Part shown: positions 42,443 to 50,294 of the stretch, in pieces
How positions within the stretch are numbered: position 1 is the stretch's first letter
Layout: every line of letters begins with the position of its first letter
Assembly: GCF_022829385.1 (NCBI RefSeq)
Contig: NZ_JAKSXX010000235.1
Coordinates: 343,882-407,881, forward strand
Length of the DNA: 64,000 nucleotides
Reading direction: 5' to 3'
Origin: Methylobacterium sp. J-070
Lineage (GTDB): Bacteria > Pseudomonadota > Alphaproteobacteria > Rhizobiales > Beijerinckiaceae
The notes under the pieces: generated by a model
The model's database searches: none
Told to the model about the DNA's origin: nothing
The model's input: only the letters and a program-made list of their open reading frames with translations
Translations under genes and position numbers: made by a program

Positions 42443-42527
42443 GGAGCAGGTCCCGTTCACGAGCGCGGTACGGGATGCGTGTGCGCGAATCGCGAGGCCG
42501 GCGCAATCTCGGCCGGCCCCTGCACTT

Positions 42528-42890
42528 TCAGCCGCGGTAGCAGCGGATCTCGGCCTCGGCTTGCGCACGACGGAGTTCCGCGACCTTGTCGTCGAAGACC
42601 TTGGTCGACTTGAACTCGTTGGCGCGGTTGCCGACGCCCTGACGCATCGACAGGATCGTGCTCGCCTGGACGTACTTGTCGTACGGCAGGATCGCGGCGA
42701 GCTGATCCAGCGAGCAGGAGCACTTCTGCAGGCTCTCGCGGGTCTGGCCGTTGGCCGCCATGCAGCCGAAGACGTAATCGACCCGCGCATCGGTGGGATA
42801 GTCGTTCTCCTCGGCGGCCCAGCCGGCCAGACCCGACAGGGTCAGGGCGAGGGCAGCCAGGGCACCCCGTTCAGCCAGCCTTCTGATCAT
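42528..42890 (-). CDS. Small exported Cys-rich protein downstream of pqqE
   Basis: A 120-residue protein with a signal peptide (LAALALTLSGLAGWAA core, cleavage near residue 26). The mature part opens ENDYPTDARVDYVFGCMAANG and has a C-x-C pair in LQKCSCSLDQL and a last Cys near the end (EIRCYRG), giving four Cys in a C...C-x-C...C pattern. Its ATG overlaps the preceding gene by 20 bases, so it belongs to the pqq transcription unit. Predicted periplasmic. No family is recognised; the same Cys pattern appears in the protein at 16150-16515. Confidence 0.8.
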   Translation of the reverse strand: MIRRLAERGALAALALTLSGLAGWAAEENDYPTDARVDYVFGCMAANGQTRESLQKCSCSLDQLAAILPYDKYVQASTILSMRQGVGNRANEFKSTKVFDDKVAELRRAQAEAEIRCYRG

Positions 42891-43596
42891 AGCTCAGCTT
42901 CTCCTCAAGCAACTCGCCGCCGTCCCGCGTCTTCGACGCCGCCTCGATCGAGACGATCTCGCCGGGGACGGAGGGGGCGGTGACGAAGGTGTAGGTCAGG
43001 TCGTCCATGCCGCGCATCCGCTGCGCCAGGGCGTCGCCTTCGAACGGCTTCGTCGTCACGCGCCAGCCGTCGACCTCGTGACCGCCGAACGTCACCTTCG
43101 TCGGCGAGACGACCGCCTTCTCGCGCAGGCCCTTGCGGATCGCGAGCTTCAGGTAGCGCGGATTGGCCTCCAGCGCCTTGGCGAGTCCGCGCAGGTGGTT
43201 CTCCAGGAACAGGGAGACGACCGGGTTGCCCGGCATGTCCTCGAAGGGCCCGGCCGGGACCCGGTTCAGGCCCGAGAACATCGTGACGACGATGTCGCGC
43301 GCCTCGGGGCTCTTCCCGGGCGCCACCTTGAGCACCACCGTGTCGTCCAGGGGCGCCCCGAACGGCCCGCTGGAGATGCCGGAGCGGCGCAGGTAATCGT
43401 ACGTGATGGTCGAGCCGGGCGCCGTGTTCTTCATGTGCGGCTGGTCGAACAGCAGGTCCGCCGCCGAGGGCGGCGCCGCGGCATTGGCCTGGGTGACGGC
43501 GGCGGGCTTCGGCGCATCCTCGGCGTAGGCCGGCAGCGCGGCCAGCACCAGCGCGGCGGCCGTCGTGGCCAGACCTCTCACGACATGACGTCTCAC
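42871..43596 (-). CDS. Exported protein coupled to pqqE, function unknown
   Basis: A 241-residue protein starting with GTG at 43596, which overlaps the pqqE stop by 4 bases (GTGA). A signal peptide (GLATTAAALVLAALPAYA) is followed by DAPKPAAVTQANAAAPPSA and a globular beta-rich part: STITYDYLRRSGISSGPFG, TVVLKVAPGKSPEARDIVVT, GNPVVSLFLENHLRGLAKAL and KVTFGGHEVDGWRVTTKPF. No cofactor motif or Cys is visible. The coupling implies coexpression with PQQ biosynthesis; I infer a periplasmic role in PQQ or methanol dehydrogenase function, unproven. Confidence 0.85.
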   Translation of the reverse strand: MRRHVVRGLATTAAALVLAALPAYAEDAPKPAAVTQANAAAPPSAADLLFDQPHMKNTAPGSTITYDYLRRSGISSGPFGAPLDDTVVLKVAPGKSPEARDIVVTMFSGLNRVPAGPFEDMPGNPVVSLFLENHLRGLAKALEANPRYLKLAIRKGLREKAVVSPTKVTFGGHEVDGWRVTTKPFEGDALAQRMRGMDDLTYTFVTAPSVPGEIVSIEAASKTRDGGELLEEKLSYDQKAG

Positions 43597-44738
43597 GAGT
43601 GGAATTCCTCCTTGAGCGGCGACCGGACGTTGCTGCCGATCGTCCGATAGACGTAATCCGGCGGGCTCTCGGCCGCCTCCTCGGTGGCCAGCGCCCGCAC
43701 CTTGGCGTGCAGCGGCGAGAGCGAGCAGGCCGGGTCGGTGGCCGCCGCGTCGCCGGCGAGCGCCAAAGCCTGGCAGCGGCAGCCGCCCCAATCCTTCTCG
43801 CGGCGGTCGCAGGAGCGGCAGGGCTCCTTCATCCAGTCGGTGCCGCGATAGGCGGTGAAGGCCGGCGAGTCGCGCCAGATCTCGCCGAGGGAATGCCCGG
43901 TGACGTTCCAGAATTCCAGCCCCGGGATCGTCTCGGCGGCGTGACAGGGCAGGACCTTCCCCTGAGGCGTGACGTTTATCAGCTTGCGCCCCCAGCCGCC
44001 GGCGCAGGCTTTCGGGTATTTCGCGTAGTAGTCGGGCACCACGAGATCGATGACGAGCTGGCCCTTCAGCCGCTCGCGCGCGGCCTCGACGATGCGGATC
44101 GACTCGTCCACCTGCGCCTTGTCGGGCATCAGCGCGGCGCGGTTGACGTAGGCCCAGCCGTAATACTGCGTGTGCGCCACCTCGAGGCGCTTGGCACCCA
44201 TCGTCACCGCCAGATCGATGAAGCCGGCGACCTCGTGGATGTTGCCGCGATGGATCACCGAATTCAGCGTCAGCGGCAGGCCGAGCGCCACGACCTGGGC
44301 GGCGAACTCAAATTTCTGGGGCTGCGCATTCTTCAGGCCGCCGATCCGTTCGGCGTTCTGCGCATCGACGCCCTGGACCGAGAGCTGTACGTGGTCGAGG
44401 CCGACATCGTAAAGCGCCTGCAGCTTGGCCAGCGCGCCGCCGACGCCCGAGGTGATCAGGTTCGAGTAGAGGCCGAGATCCGCGCAGGTCTTGGTGATCT
44501 CGACGATGTCGTTGCGCGCCGTCGGCTCACCCCCGGAGAGGTGCACGTGGAGCACGCCGAGGCCCGCGGCCTCGGTGAGGACGCGCTGCCACGTCGCCGT
44601 ATCGAGCTCGCCTGAGCGGCGGTCGAGTTCCAGCGGGTTGGAGCAGTAGGGACAGCGCAGCGGGCAGCGATGGGTCAGCTCGGCGAGCAGACCCACCGGA
44701 GCCGGCACCTCGGGCCGGTTCGGCGTCAGGGCGTTCAT
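43593..44738 (-). CDS. pqqE: PQQ biosynthesis radical SAM enzyme PqqE
   Basis: PqqE forms the C-C bond between the Glu and Tyr side chains of the PqqA peptide, using S-adenosylmethionine and iron-sulfur clusters, with PqqD as peptide chaperone. The 381-residue enzyme has the radical SAM triad Cys25, Cys29 and Cys32 in HRCPLRCPYCSNP, the LSGGEPT glycine motif, and a C-terminal SPASM domain with ACAGGWGRK, PCHAAETI and PCRSCDRREKDWGGCRC. It overlaps pqqCD by 4 bases. Confidence 0.97.
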   Translation of the reverse strand: MNALTPNRPEVPAPVGLLAELTHRCPLRCPYCSNPLELDRRSGELDTATWQRVLTEAAGLGVLHVHLSGGEPTARNDIVEITKTCADLGLYSNLITSGVGGALAKLQALYDVGLDHVQLSVQGVDAQNAERIGGLKNAQPQKFEFAAQVVALGLPLTLNSVIHRGNIHEVAGFIDLAVTMGAKRLEVAHTQYYGWAYVNRAALMPDKAQVDESIRIVEAARERLKGQLVIDLVVPDYYAKYPKACAGGWGRKLINVTPQGKVLPCHAAETIPGLEFWNVTGHSLGEIWRDSPAFTAYRGTDWMKEPCRSCDRREKDWGGCRCQALALAGDAAATDPACSLSPLHAKVRALATEEAAESPPDYVYRTIGSNVRSPLKEEFHS

Positions 44739-45820
44739 CGCTCGAGAACCCGTTTCTCCGCGAGGCCGTCGAGCATCTGCAGGACGTCGGCCTCGATGGC
44801 TCGCGGATCGGCCGCGTAGGTCCGGCCCAGTTCATCCGCGATGTCGGCAACGCTGCGGCTGCCGTCGACCAGCTTGAGGACCGCCACGGCATTGTCGTCG
44901 AGGTCGAAGGTGCGCTCGGGGGCGAGGAGGACGTACTTGCCGCGGGTCTCGTCGTTGCGCAGCCGCACGCCCCGGGGCAGGCGGGGACGGTCCTCGGCGG
45001 CCATCTTGCGGCCCGGGCCCTGTGCCTGGCCCGGCGCCGGCTCGGCGACGAGGCCTTCGCCCGGACGCCAGGCATCCGGCGGGATCATCCCGGGGGCGAC
45101 ATAGGCGAAGTACAGGGCGTCGAGCTGCGTCCACAGGACGGTGCACTTGAAGGTCAGGGCCGCCATGGCCCGGCGCTGCAGCTCCGGCGTGGTCGCGTGC
45201 CGCTTGACGTAGTCGAGGGCGAAGTCGGCGTCCCGCGGGGCCTGCGTCAGGCGCTTGTCGAAATACGCGAGCGTATCCTTGGTGATGAAGTCGTAGTTCT
45301 TCAGCATCCCGGCGACGCGCTCGGAAATGATCGTCGGCGAGAACATCTCGGTCAGCGACGAGGCGATCGCCTCCAGGAGGGTCTTCTCGGCGACGAAATG
45401 GACGTAGGCCTCGACGGAGAACTTGGTGGCCGAGAGGATGCCCCGGGTCGACAGCACGTAGTCGCGTTCGAAGCCGACGCCTTCGGCGAGTTTCAGCCAG
45501 CGCTCGATGCCGCCGTCGCCCTCGTGATCGCCGTCATGATCGACGATGCGCTGACGCCAGATCCGCCGCAGCGACGCGTCGGTCATGCGGGCGAGGACGG
45601 CGGCGTCCTTCACCGGGATCATCGCCTGGTAATAGTAGCGGTTCAGCGCCCAGGCCCGGACCTGATCCTTCGACAGCTTCCCGTCGTGCAGCAGTCGATG
45701 GAACGGGTGCAGGTTGTGGTAGCGACGCGCGCCGATGTCGCGCAGCGCCGCTTCCAGCTCCTCGGGGCTCAGGAGGCGCTGGCTCTCGGCGGCATCGGGG
45801 GTTGGGAAGAGTGCGTTCAT
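44735..45820 (-). CDS. pqqCD: Fused PqqC-PqqD protein
   Basis: A 361-residue fusion. The N-terminal part (about 1-250) is PqqC, the cofactorless oxidase that performs the last oxidation and ring closure of PQQ: RRYHNLHPFHRLLHDGKLS, ALNRYYYQAMIPVKDAA, DHDGDHEGDGGIERWLKLAE. A linker rich in Pro, Gly and Ala follows (about 255-275), then PqqD (GVRLRNDETRGKYVLLAPER, LDDNAVAVLKLVDGSRSV), which carries the PqqA peptide to PqqE. The pqqC/D fusion is the arrangement known in Methylobacterium extorquens. It overlaps pqqE by 4 bases. Confidence 0.97.
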   Translation of the reverse strand: MNALFPTPDAAESQRLLSPEELEAALRDIGARRYHNLHPFHRLLHDGKLSKDQVRAWALNRYYYQAMIPVKDAAVLARMTDASLRRIWRQRIVDHDGDHEGDGGIERWLKLAEGVGFERDYVLSTRGILSATKFSVEAYVHFVAEKTLLEAIASSLTEMFSPTIISERVAGMLKNYDFITKDTLAYFDKRLTQAPRDADFALDYVKRHATTPELQRRAMAALTFKCTVLWTQLDALYFAYVAPGMIPPDAWRPGEGLVAEPAPGQAQGPGRKMAAEDRPRLPRGVRLRNDETRGKYVLLAPERTFDLDDNAVAVLKLVDGSRSVADIADELGRTYAADPRAIEADVLQMLDGLAEKRVLER

Positions 45821-46098
45821 GGCGTTTCCGGCGTCCGTTCTCGGCTCGCGTTTCCTGTCATCCTGATCCCGCCCGCATCGACGGGTTAACTAGTTGGGCT
45901 CAGGGCCGATATAGTGCCGGTGGCCGACCGGCCCAACTCCCGGTTCCGGCCCGGCACCCGGTTCGCGCCCGAGACGCCTGCGTCACAGAGCCCGCCCGGC
46001 AAGGCGCGTTACGCGAACGCGTTCCGAGCCGGCCTTCAGACTGAGCGAGGAACGGTTTGGACGGTCCGGTTCATCCGCGTTCTCGTGTATCCGCCGGC
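45821..46098. other. 278-base gap between pqqB and pqqCD
   Basis: The other pqq genes are tightly packed, but pqqB and pqqCD are separated by 278 bases without a supported gene. The segment TTAACTAGTTGGGCTC (45885-45900) contains the partial palindrome AACTAGTT and is the least GC-rich part. It may hold a second promoter or an RNA-processing site; I could not identify either. Confidence 0.5.
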
Positions 46099-46998
46099 CT
46101 AGAGCGCCAAGCGCAGTCCGTCATGCGCCACCGTCCAGCCGGCGGCCTCGACGGCGGCCCGCTCCGGCGAGCCTTCGACCAGCACCGGGTTGGTGTTGTT
46201 GATATGCACGAAGATGCGCCGCCCGATCTCGACGCCGGCCAGCGCGTCGATCGACCCGTTCTCGCCGCGCATCGGCACGTGGCCCATGCGCCAGCCGGTC
46301 TTCGTGCCGACGCCGGCCCGGATCATGTCGTCGTCGTGGAGCACGGTGCCGTCGAACAGCAGCGCGTCCGCGCCGGCGATCCGTTCACGCAGGCCATCGG
46401 TGACCCGAGCGCAGCCGGGCACGTAGGCGAGGCGGCGCCCGCCGGCCTCGATCAGCGCCCCGACCGTCGTCTCGGTCTCGGCGCCGATCTCCATGGTCTC
46501 GTCCTCCAGCCAGAGCGGCACCTTGCCGGGGACCGGGAAGAGCGTGACCGACAGGCCGGGCAGGGGCTCGAACCGCTCGTCCATGCCGACGGCCCGGCGG
46601 GCGACAACGCCGTCCGCCATCACGTCGAATACGCGGTTCGCGTTCACGGAATCGAGGATGCCGCCGGTGGCGTAGAGGGTGTAGGGCTGGCCCTCGCGCA
46701 GGGTCAGGAGCCCGGCGACGTGATCCACGTCGCCGTTCGTCAGGAGCACGGCGCGGATTGGCGAGTCGCGCAGTCCCGTGCGCGGGTGCATCTGGGGGTT
46801 GTCGGAGAGCTGTTGCCGGACGTCCGGCGAGGCGTTGATCAGCAGCCAGTCCGACCCGTCAGCGGAGACCGCGATGCTCGACTGGGTCCGGGGCCGCACC
46901 CGGTCCGGCTCGGACCGCGCCAGCGTGCAGATGGGGCAGCGGCAATTCCATTGCGGAAGGCCGCCGCCGGCCGCGGAACCGAGGATCACGACGCGCAT
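46099..46998 (-). CDS. pqqB: PQQ biosynthesis protein PqqB
   Basis: A 299-residue metallo-beta-lactamase-fold hydroxylase of PQQ synthesis. It begins MRVVILGSAAGGGLPQWNCR with the Cys-containing NCRCPIC zinc region, has VLLTNGDVDHVAGLL in place of the usual HxHxDH motif (normal for PqqB), and HVPMRGENGSIDAL and FVHINNTNPVL motifs toward the C-terminus. It modifies the cross-linked PqqA-derived amino acid. It follows pqqA by 50 bases. Confidence 0.96.
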   Translation of the reverse strand: MRVVILGSAAGGGLPQWNCRCPICTLARSEPDRVRPRTQSSIAVSADGSDWLLINASPDVRQQLSDNPQMHPRTGLRDSPIRAVLLTNGDVDHVAGLLTLREGQPYTLYATGGILDSVNANRVFDVMADGVVARRAVGMDERFEPLPGLSVTLFPVPGKVPLWLEDETMEIGAETETTVGALIEAGGRRLAYVPGCARVTDGLRERIAGADALLFDGTVLHDDDMIRAGVGTKTGWRMGHVPMRGENGSIDALAGVEIGRRIFVHINNTNPVLVEGSPERAAVEAAGWTVAHDGLRLAL

Positions 46999-47048
46999 GG
47001 TGCGGCTCCCGCGATCCCCGGCCCGAGGAATCTCAGTTGCGAAACGGC

Positions 47049-47138
47049 TCAGTTGAAGGTGTCGATCTCGGCCGACTCGTAGCTCGTCACTTCCATGCCG
47101 ACGCAGATCTCGGACACGACGGGGGCAGCCCACTTCAT
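47049..47138 (-). CDS. pqqA: PQQ precursor peptide PqqA
   Basis: A 29-residue peptide that provides the backbone of PQQ. It begins MKWAAPVVSEICVGMEVTSY; Glu16 and Tyr20, spaced Glu-x-x-x-Tyr, are the residues joined by PqqE. The tail is ESAEIDTFN. An excellent ribosome-binding site (AGGAGAAA) lies just upstream of the ATG. It is first of the pqqABC/DE unit and lies downstream of the sensor/regulator pair. Confidence 0.97.
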   Translation of the reverse strand: MKWAAPVVSEICVGMEVTSYESAEIDTFN

Positions 47139-47181
47139 GGTGTTTCTCCTAGACGTTATCCTCACCGAGCGTCACGCGGTT

Positions 47182-47199
47182 CCTAAGAGGACCCTAAGA
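47182..47199 (-). promoter_or_regulatory. Direct repeat upstream of pqqA, PhoB-box-like geometry
   Basis: On the plus strand CCTAAGA (47182-47188), a 4-base spacer, and CCTAAGA (47193-47199) form a perfect 7-bp direct repeat with 11-bp period, 44-61 bases upstream of the pqqA ATG. Read toward pqqA it is TCTTAGG GTCC TCTTAGG. Seven-base repeats with 4-base spacers are the typical binding geometry of OmpR/PhoB-family regulators, and such a regulator (47362-48066) is encoded next door. Confidence 0.55.
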
Positions 47200-47361
47200 C
47201 ACTGATGGCGCTCTGATTTCCGGCGCCGGAGAGGTATCGACGATTCAGCCGCGCTCTTCAAGCACTAAGTTGCCGGATCCTCCCAAATTTTTCGTGAGAG
47301 ACTTCCTAAATATCCGGACACCATCGCAAAAACCGGCCGCCTGCGACTTAAGTACACTGGC

Positions 47362-48066
47362 TCATTGACGGAAGTCGGGACCGCGAAGCTCCAGCATGAA
47401 GCCTTTACCCCGGACGGTGACCAGAACGGGCCCGCCATAGCGGACGAAATCGGCCATCTTCGAGCGGAGATAGCCGATGTAGACATCGACCACGTTCAGG
47501 GAGAGCCCGCCCTGGCTGGCCCAGAGCCGGTCGAAGATATCGGCGCGCGAGACTGGCTTGCCGATGTTCTCCATGAGCATCGCCAGCAGGTCGGCCTCGC
47601 GGGGGGTCAGCCGGGCACTGGCCTCGCCGCAGCTCGCCTGACGGGTGTCGAAGTCGAGCATCAGCTTGCCGACCGTAATACGCGAGCGCGGCGCTTCCGA
47701 CTGGGCGCGCCGCATCAGGTGGGTCCGCAGGCGGGCGACCAGCTCGTCGAACGCGAACGGCTTGACGATGTAGTCGTCGGCTCCGAGCGCCAGCCCCTCG
47801 GCCCGGTCGCGGATCTCGTCCCGGGCGGAGAGGAACAGGATCGCGCCGGGAAAGCCGCCCTCGCGCAGGGAGCGGCAGACGTCATGGCCGGACCCGTCCG
47901 GCAGATTGATGTCGAGGAGCACGGCCCCGGGCGCGGGATCGTGCGCGGCCTTGAGCGCCTCGTCCACGCAGGCCGCCGTGCCGACCTCGAAACCCTCCGC
48001 CTCGAGGCCTCGCGCCAGGAGGGCCCGGATGTCGATATCGTCCTCGACGATCAGGATCCGCGTCAT
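47362..48066 (-). CDS. mxbM: OmpR-family response regulator (MxbM)
   Basis: A 234-residue regulator with a receiver domain (ILIVEDDIDIRALLARGLEA, phospho-acceptor Asp52 in LLDINLPDGSG, and Lys in DDYIVKPF) and a C-terminal winged helix (TPREADLLAMLMENIGKPVS, LNVVDVYIGYLRSKM). The ATG overlaps the sensor kinase stop. In Methylobacterium extorquens the MxbDM pair required for methanol dehydrogenase and PQQ gene expression lies beside the pqq genes; this gene pair has that position and type, so I assign the name by context. Target sites are inferred. Confidence 0.85.
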   Translation of the reverse strand: MTRILIVEDDIDIRALLARGLEAEGFEVGTAACVDEALKAAHDPAPGAVLLDINLPDGSGHDVCRSLREGGFPGAILFLSARDEIRDRAEGLALGADDYIVKPFAFDELVARLRTHLMRRAQSEAPRSRITVGKLMLDFDTRQASCGEASARLTPREADLLAMLMENIGKPVSRADIFDRLWASQGGLSLNVVDVYIGYLRSKMADFVRYGGPVLVTVRGKGFMLELRGPDFRQ

Positions 48067-49697
48067 GCGGCCGACTCCCTCACCTGTCCGGCGCCGGCCG
48101 CGTCCCCGGCCGTTCCGGCATCCCATGCCGGATCGAGGGCCGGGATGTCCAGGCTGACCCGGGCGCCGCGCCCGTCCGGCCCGGACTCCAACCGGATCGT
48201 GCCGCCGTGCTGCTCGACGATCCACCGGGCCAGGGCGAGGCCGATGCCGAAGCCGGTCTCGTCGGGCCCCGCGCCCGTGCCGCGCCGGAACCGTTCGAAC
48301 AGTTCGGCCTCGGGAGCGCCGAAGCCCGACCCGTCGTCGGTGATGGTGATCCGTCCCACCGGACCCGGACCGGTCGCCAGGGCAACCTCGACGCGCGTCA
48401 GTCCGGTGGCGTGGCGCAGGGCGTTGTCCACGAGGCTCTCGACGGTCTGCCGGATCCACTCGCGGTCGGCGAGGCACTCGACGTCCCGCGTCCCGGGATC
48501 GAGGGTGAGCGCGACCCGCCGGCGCGCGGCCTCCGAGCCCATGTTGTCCACCGCCTCCGACAGGACCAGGGCGAGGCCGAGGGGGCGCTTGTCGAATTCG
48601 ATCTCGCCCGATTCCGAGCGGGCGACGCGCAGCAGGTCCTCCACCCGCAGCTTCAGCCGCTGCGCCCGCTTCCGGATCGTGGCGAAGATCGGCCCCGGAT
48701 CGGCGCCCCTCGTCGCGCCCCGCAGGGCGAGGTCGCACTCGCCGAGGATCACCGTGAGGGGCGTGCGCAGCTCGTGACTGACGTCGGCGAAGAAGCGGCG
48801 CCGCGACTGGTCGGCGGCTTCGAGGCGGGCATTGGCGGCCCGCAGGTCGGCGGTGCGCGTCGCGACGGTGTCCTCCAGGGCGGCCCGGTCGGCCACCACC
48901 CGCGACTCGCGGCGGGCCAGGCGGGCGGCCATGCGGTTGACGTTGGTCATGAGGAGGCCGAGCTCGTCCCGGGTCGCCACGGACAGGCGCGTGTCGAGGG
49001 CCCCGTGACCGATGGCGCTCGCCGCCCGGCGAACCTCCTCGATCCGCGCCAGGGTGGGCCGGGTGACGCCGCGATAGAGGATCGCCAGCAGCACCAGGGC
49101 CGCCGCCACCGCGGAGGCGGCGGCCCCGCGCAGGCGCGCCGACAGCGCCCGGGCCTGCTCGGAACCCAGCGCCATGCTGCGCCGCTCGGCCTCGATGAGG
49201 AACGAGAGCGGTTGCCCGGTCATGGCGCCGAACCCGTTCAGCGCGCCCTTGATAGAGTCCTGTCGCCGCTCCTGGTCGGTCTGGCGACTGATGAGCGTCA
49301 CCTGCCGGTCGAGCACGGCGCGGGCCGCCCTCAGCTGCGCCATGGGGCGCGTGCGTGCCGCGTACTGCATCCGGTCGGCGGGATCGTCGCTCGGGGGGAA
49401 GCTCTTCGCGAGGGCCTCGTCCACGGTGGTCAGCGCGCGGTCGGCGTTGTCGCGGGCGATCGCCATCGCCTCGGGCTGTCCATCGGGATTGCCCACGGTC
49501 TCGACGGCCGCGAGACCGAACTGCGTAAGGCGGCCCGACAATTCCGCCAGCAGTTCCAGCCGTCGCTGCGCCTCCAGCGTCCGATCCACGGTCCGTTCCG
49601 CCGCGCCGATCGCCGCCAGCGCCGCGGCGGCGGCGAGCACCACCACGATGGCGGTACCCCCGAGCAGCAGCGCGAAGCGGACCTTCAGCGAGCGCAT
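48063..49697 (-). CDS. mxbD: Sensor histidine kinase (MxbD)
   Basis: A 544-residue membrane kinase. One membrane helix near residues 7-30 (FALLLGGTAIVVVLAAAAAL), a periplasmic sensor part, a second membrane helix (about 195-215), a HAMP-like region (TRPTLARIEEVRRAASAIGHG), a short coiled coil, HisKA with the phospho-acceptor His in FFADVSHELRTPLT, and HATPase_c with N box (VESLVDNALRHA) and G boxes (TDDGSGFG, ETGFGIGLAL). ATG at 49697 begins at the first membrane helix; the longer open frame is not needed. It overlaps the regulator gene by 4 bases. Confidence 0.87.
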   Translation of the reverse strand: MRSLKVRFALLLGGTAIVVVLAAAAALAAIGAAERTVDRTLEAQRRLELLAELSGRLTQFGLAAVETVGNPDGQPEAMAIARDNADRALTTVDEALAKSFPPSDDPADRMQYAARTRPMAQLRAARAVLDRQVTLISRQTDQERRQDSIKGALNGFGAMTGQPLSFLIEAERRSMALGSEQARALSARLRGAAASAVAAALVLLAILYRGVTRPTLARIEEVRRAASAIGHGALDTRLSVATRDELGLLMTNVNRMAARLARRESRVVADRAALEDTVATRTADLRAANARLEAADQSRRRFFADVSHELRTPLTVILGECDLALRGATRGADPGPIFATIRKRAQRLKLRVEDLLRVARSESGEIEFDKRPLGLALVLSEAVDNMGSEAARRRVALTLDPGTRDVECLADREWIRQTVESLVDNALRHATGLTRVEVALATGPGPVGRITITDDGSGFGAPEAELFERFRRGTGAGPDETGFGIGLALARWIVEQHGGTIRLESGPDGRGARVSLDIPALDPAWDAGTAGDAAGAGQVRESAA

Positions 49698-50003
49698 GGT
49701 CGCGACACCGTCTCGAAAGCCGGCCGGATCGGCTGCGATCGTCCCGTCCGCACCCTCATCCCGCGGGGCTGGGAGTGATGCTGCCAAGCGGGCTGCGGCG
49801 CGGGCCGGAATGGGCCCTGCGGCTGAACCCGGGATCCCGGAATGGCGCCGTAGCGGCCCGGGTCGCGCGCCGGCGCCGAGGGATCAGGCTGAGGGTGGGA
49901 CATCCGTGACCTTCGAACGCCGGTCGGCGGAGGCCGATCGCCGATCCACGGCCCCGTCGCGGACGCGAGCATGTCACCGCCGGGCCGGAGAACCAAGCCG
50001 ACT
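49698..50003. other. Intergenic region upstream of mxbD
   Basis: 306 bases between the mxbD start and the small 68-residue gene. Frames present are short and overlapping. It should contain the mxbDM promoter on the minus strand, but I could not pick out a -35/-10 pair with confidence. No repeat or RNA is seen. Confidence 0.5.
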
Positions 50004-50210
50004 TCACAGATCCTTCGGCACGCTGTCCTTGGCGGCGCAGCGCCAGCGCTCGACATGCCATTCGGGATGCGTGGCCTGCCAGGTCGCCAGTGCGCTCTGG
50101 GAGTTGCGCAGGCATACGAACGGGCTCGATTTCTCGAACGACATCTCGATCCGGTCTTCGCGGCAGGTCGAGGGCTGGGCGACGAGGCAGATCGACAGCA
50201 GCAGCAGCAT
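50004..50210 (-). CDS. Small secreted Cys-containing protein
   Basis: A 68-residue product whose start is a signal-like or membrane stretch (MLLLLSICLVAQPST), followed by CREDRIEMSFEKSSPFVCLRNS and a tail TWQATHPEWHVERWRC. Three Cys and the PEWHVERWRC ending match a group of short proteobacterial exported proteins of unknown function. It sits alone between the fhc operon and mxbDM on the minus strand, 84 bases upstream of nothing coupled. Confidence 0.65.
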   Translation of the reverse strand: MLLLLSICLVAQPSTCREDRIEMSFEKSSPFVCLRNSQSALATWQATHPEWHVERWRCAAKDSVPKDL

Positions 50211-50294
50211 GGGCGCGTCCCCGCATTGCCGGCCTCGGACGGGCCGGCTTGGCGCGGAGCATAGGACGCGTCCACGGCCCTTGCCCAGGCGGCG

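Noticed and set aside
46057..47082. Plus-strand 341-codon frame opposite pqqB
   Set aside because: Antisense to pqqB and pqqA, with the His/Asp/Arg/Val-rich look of a shadow frame.
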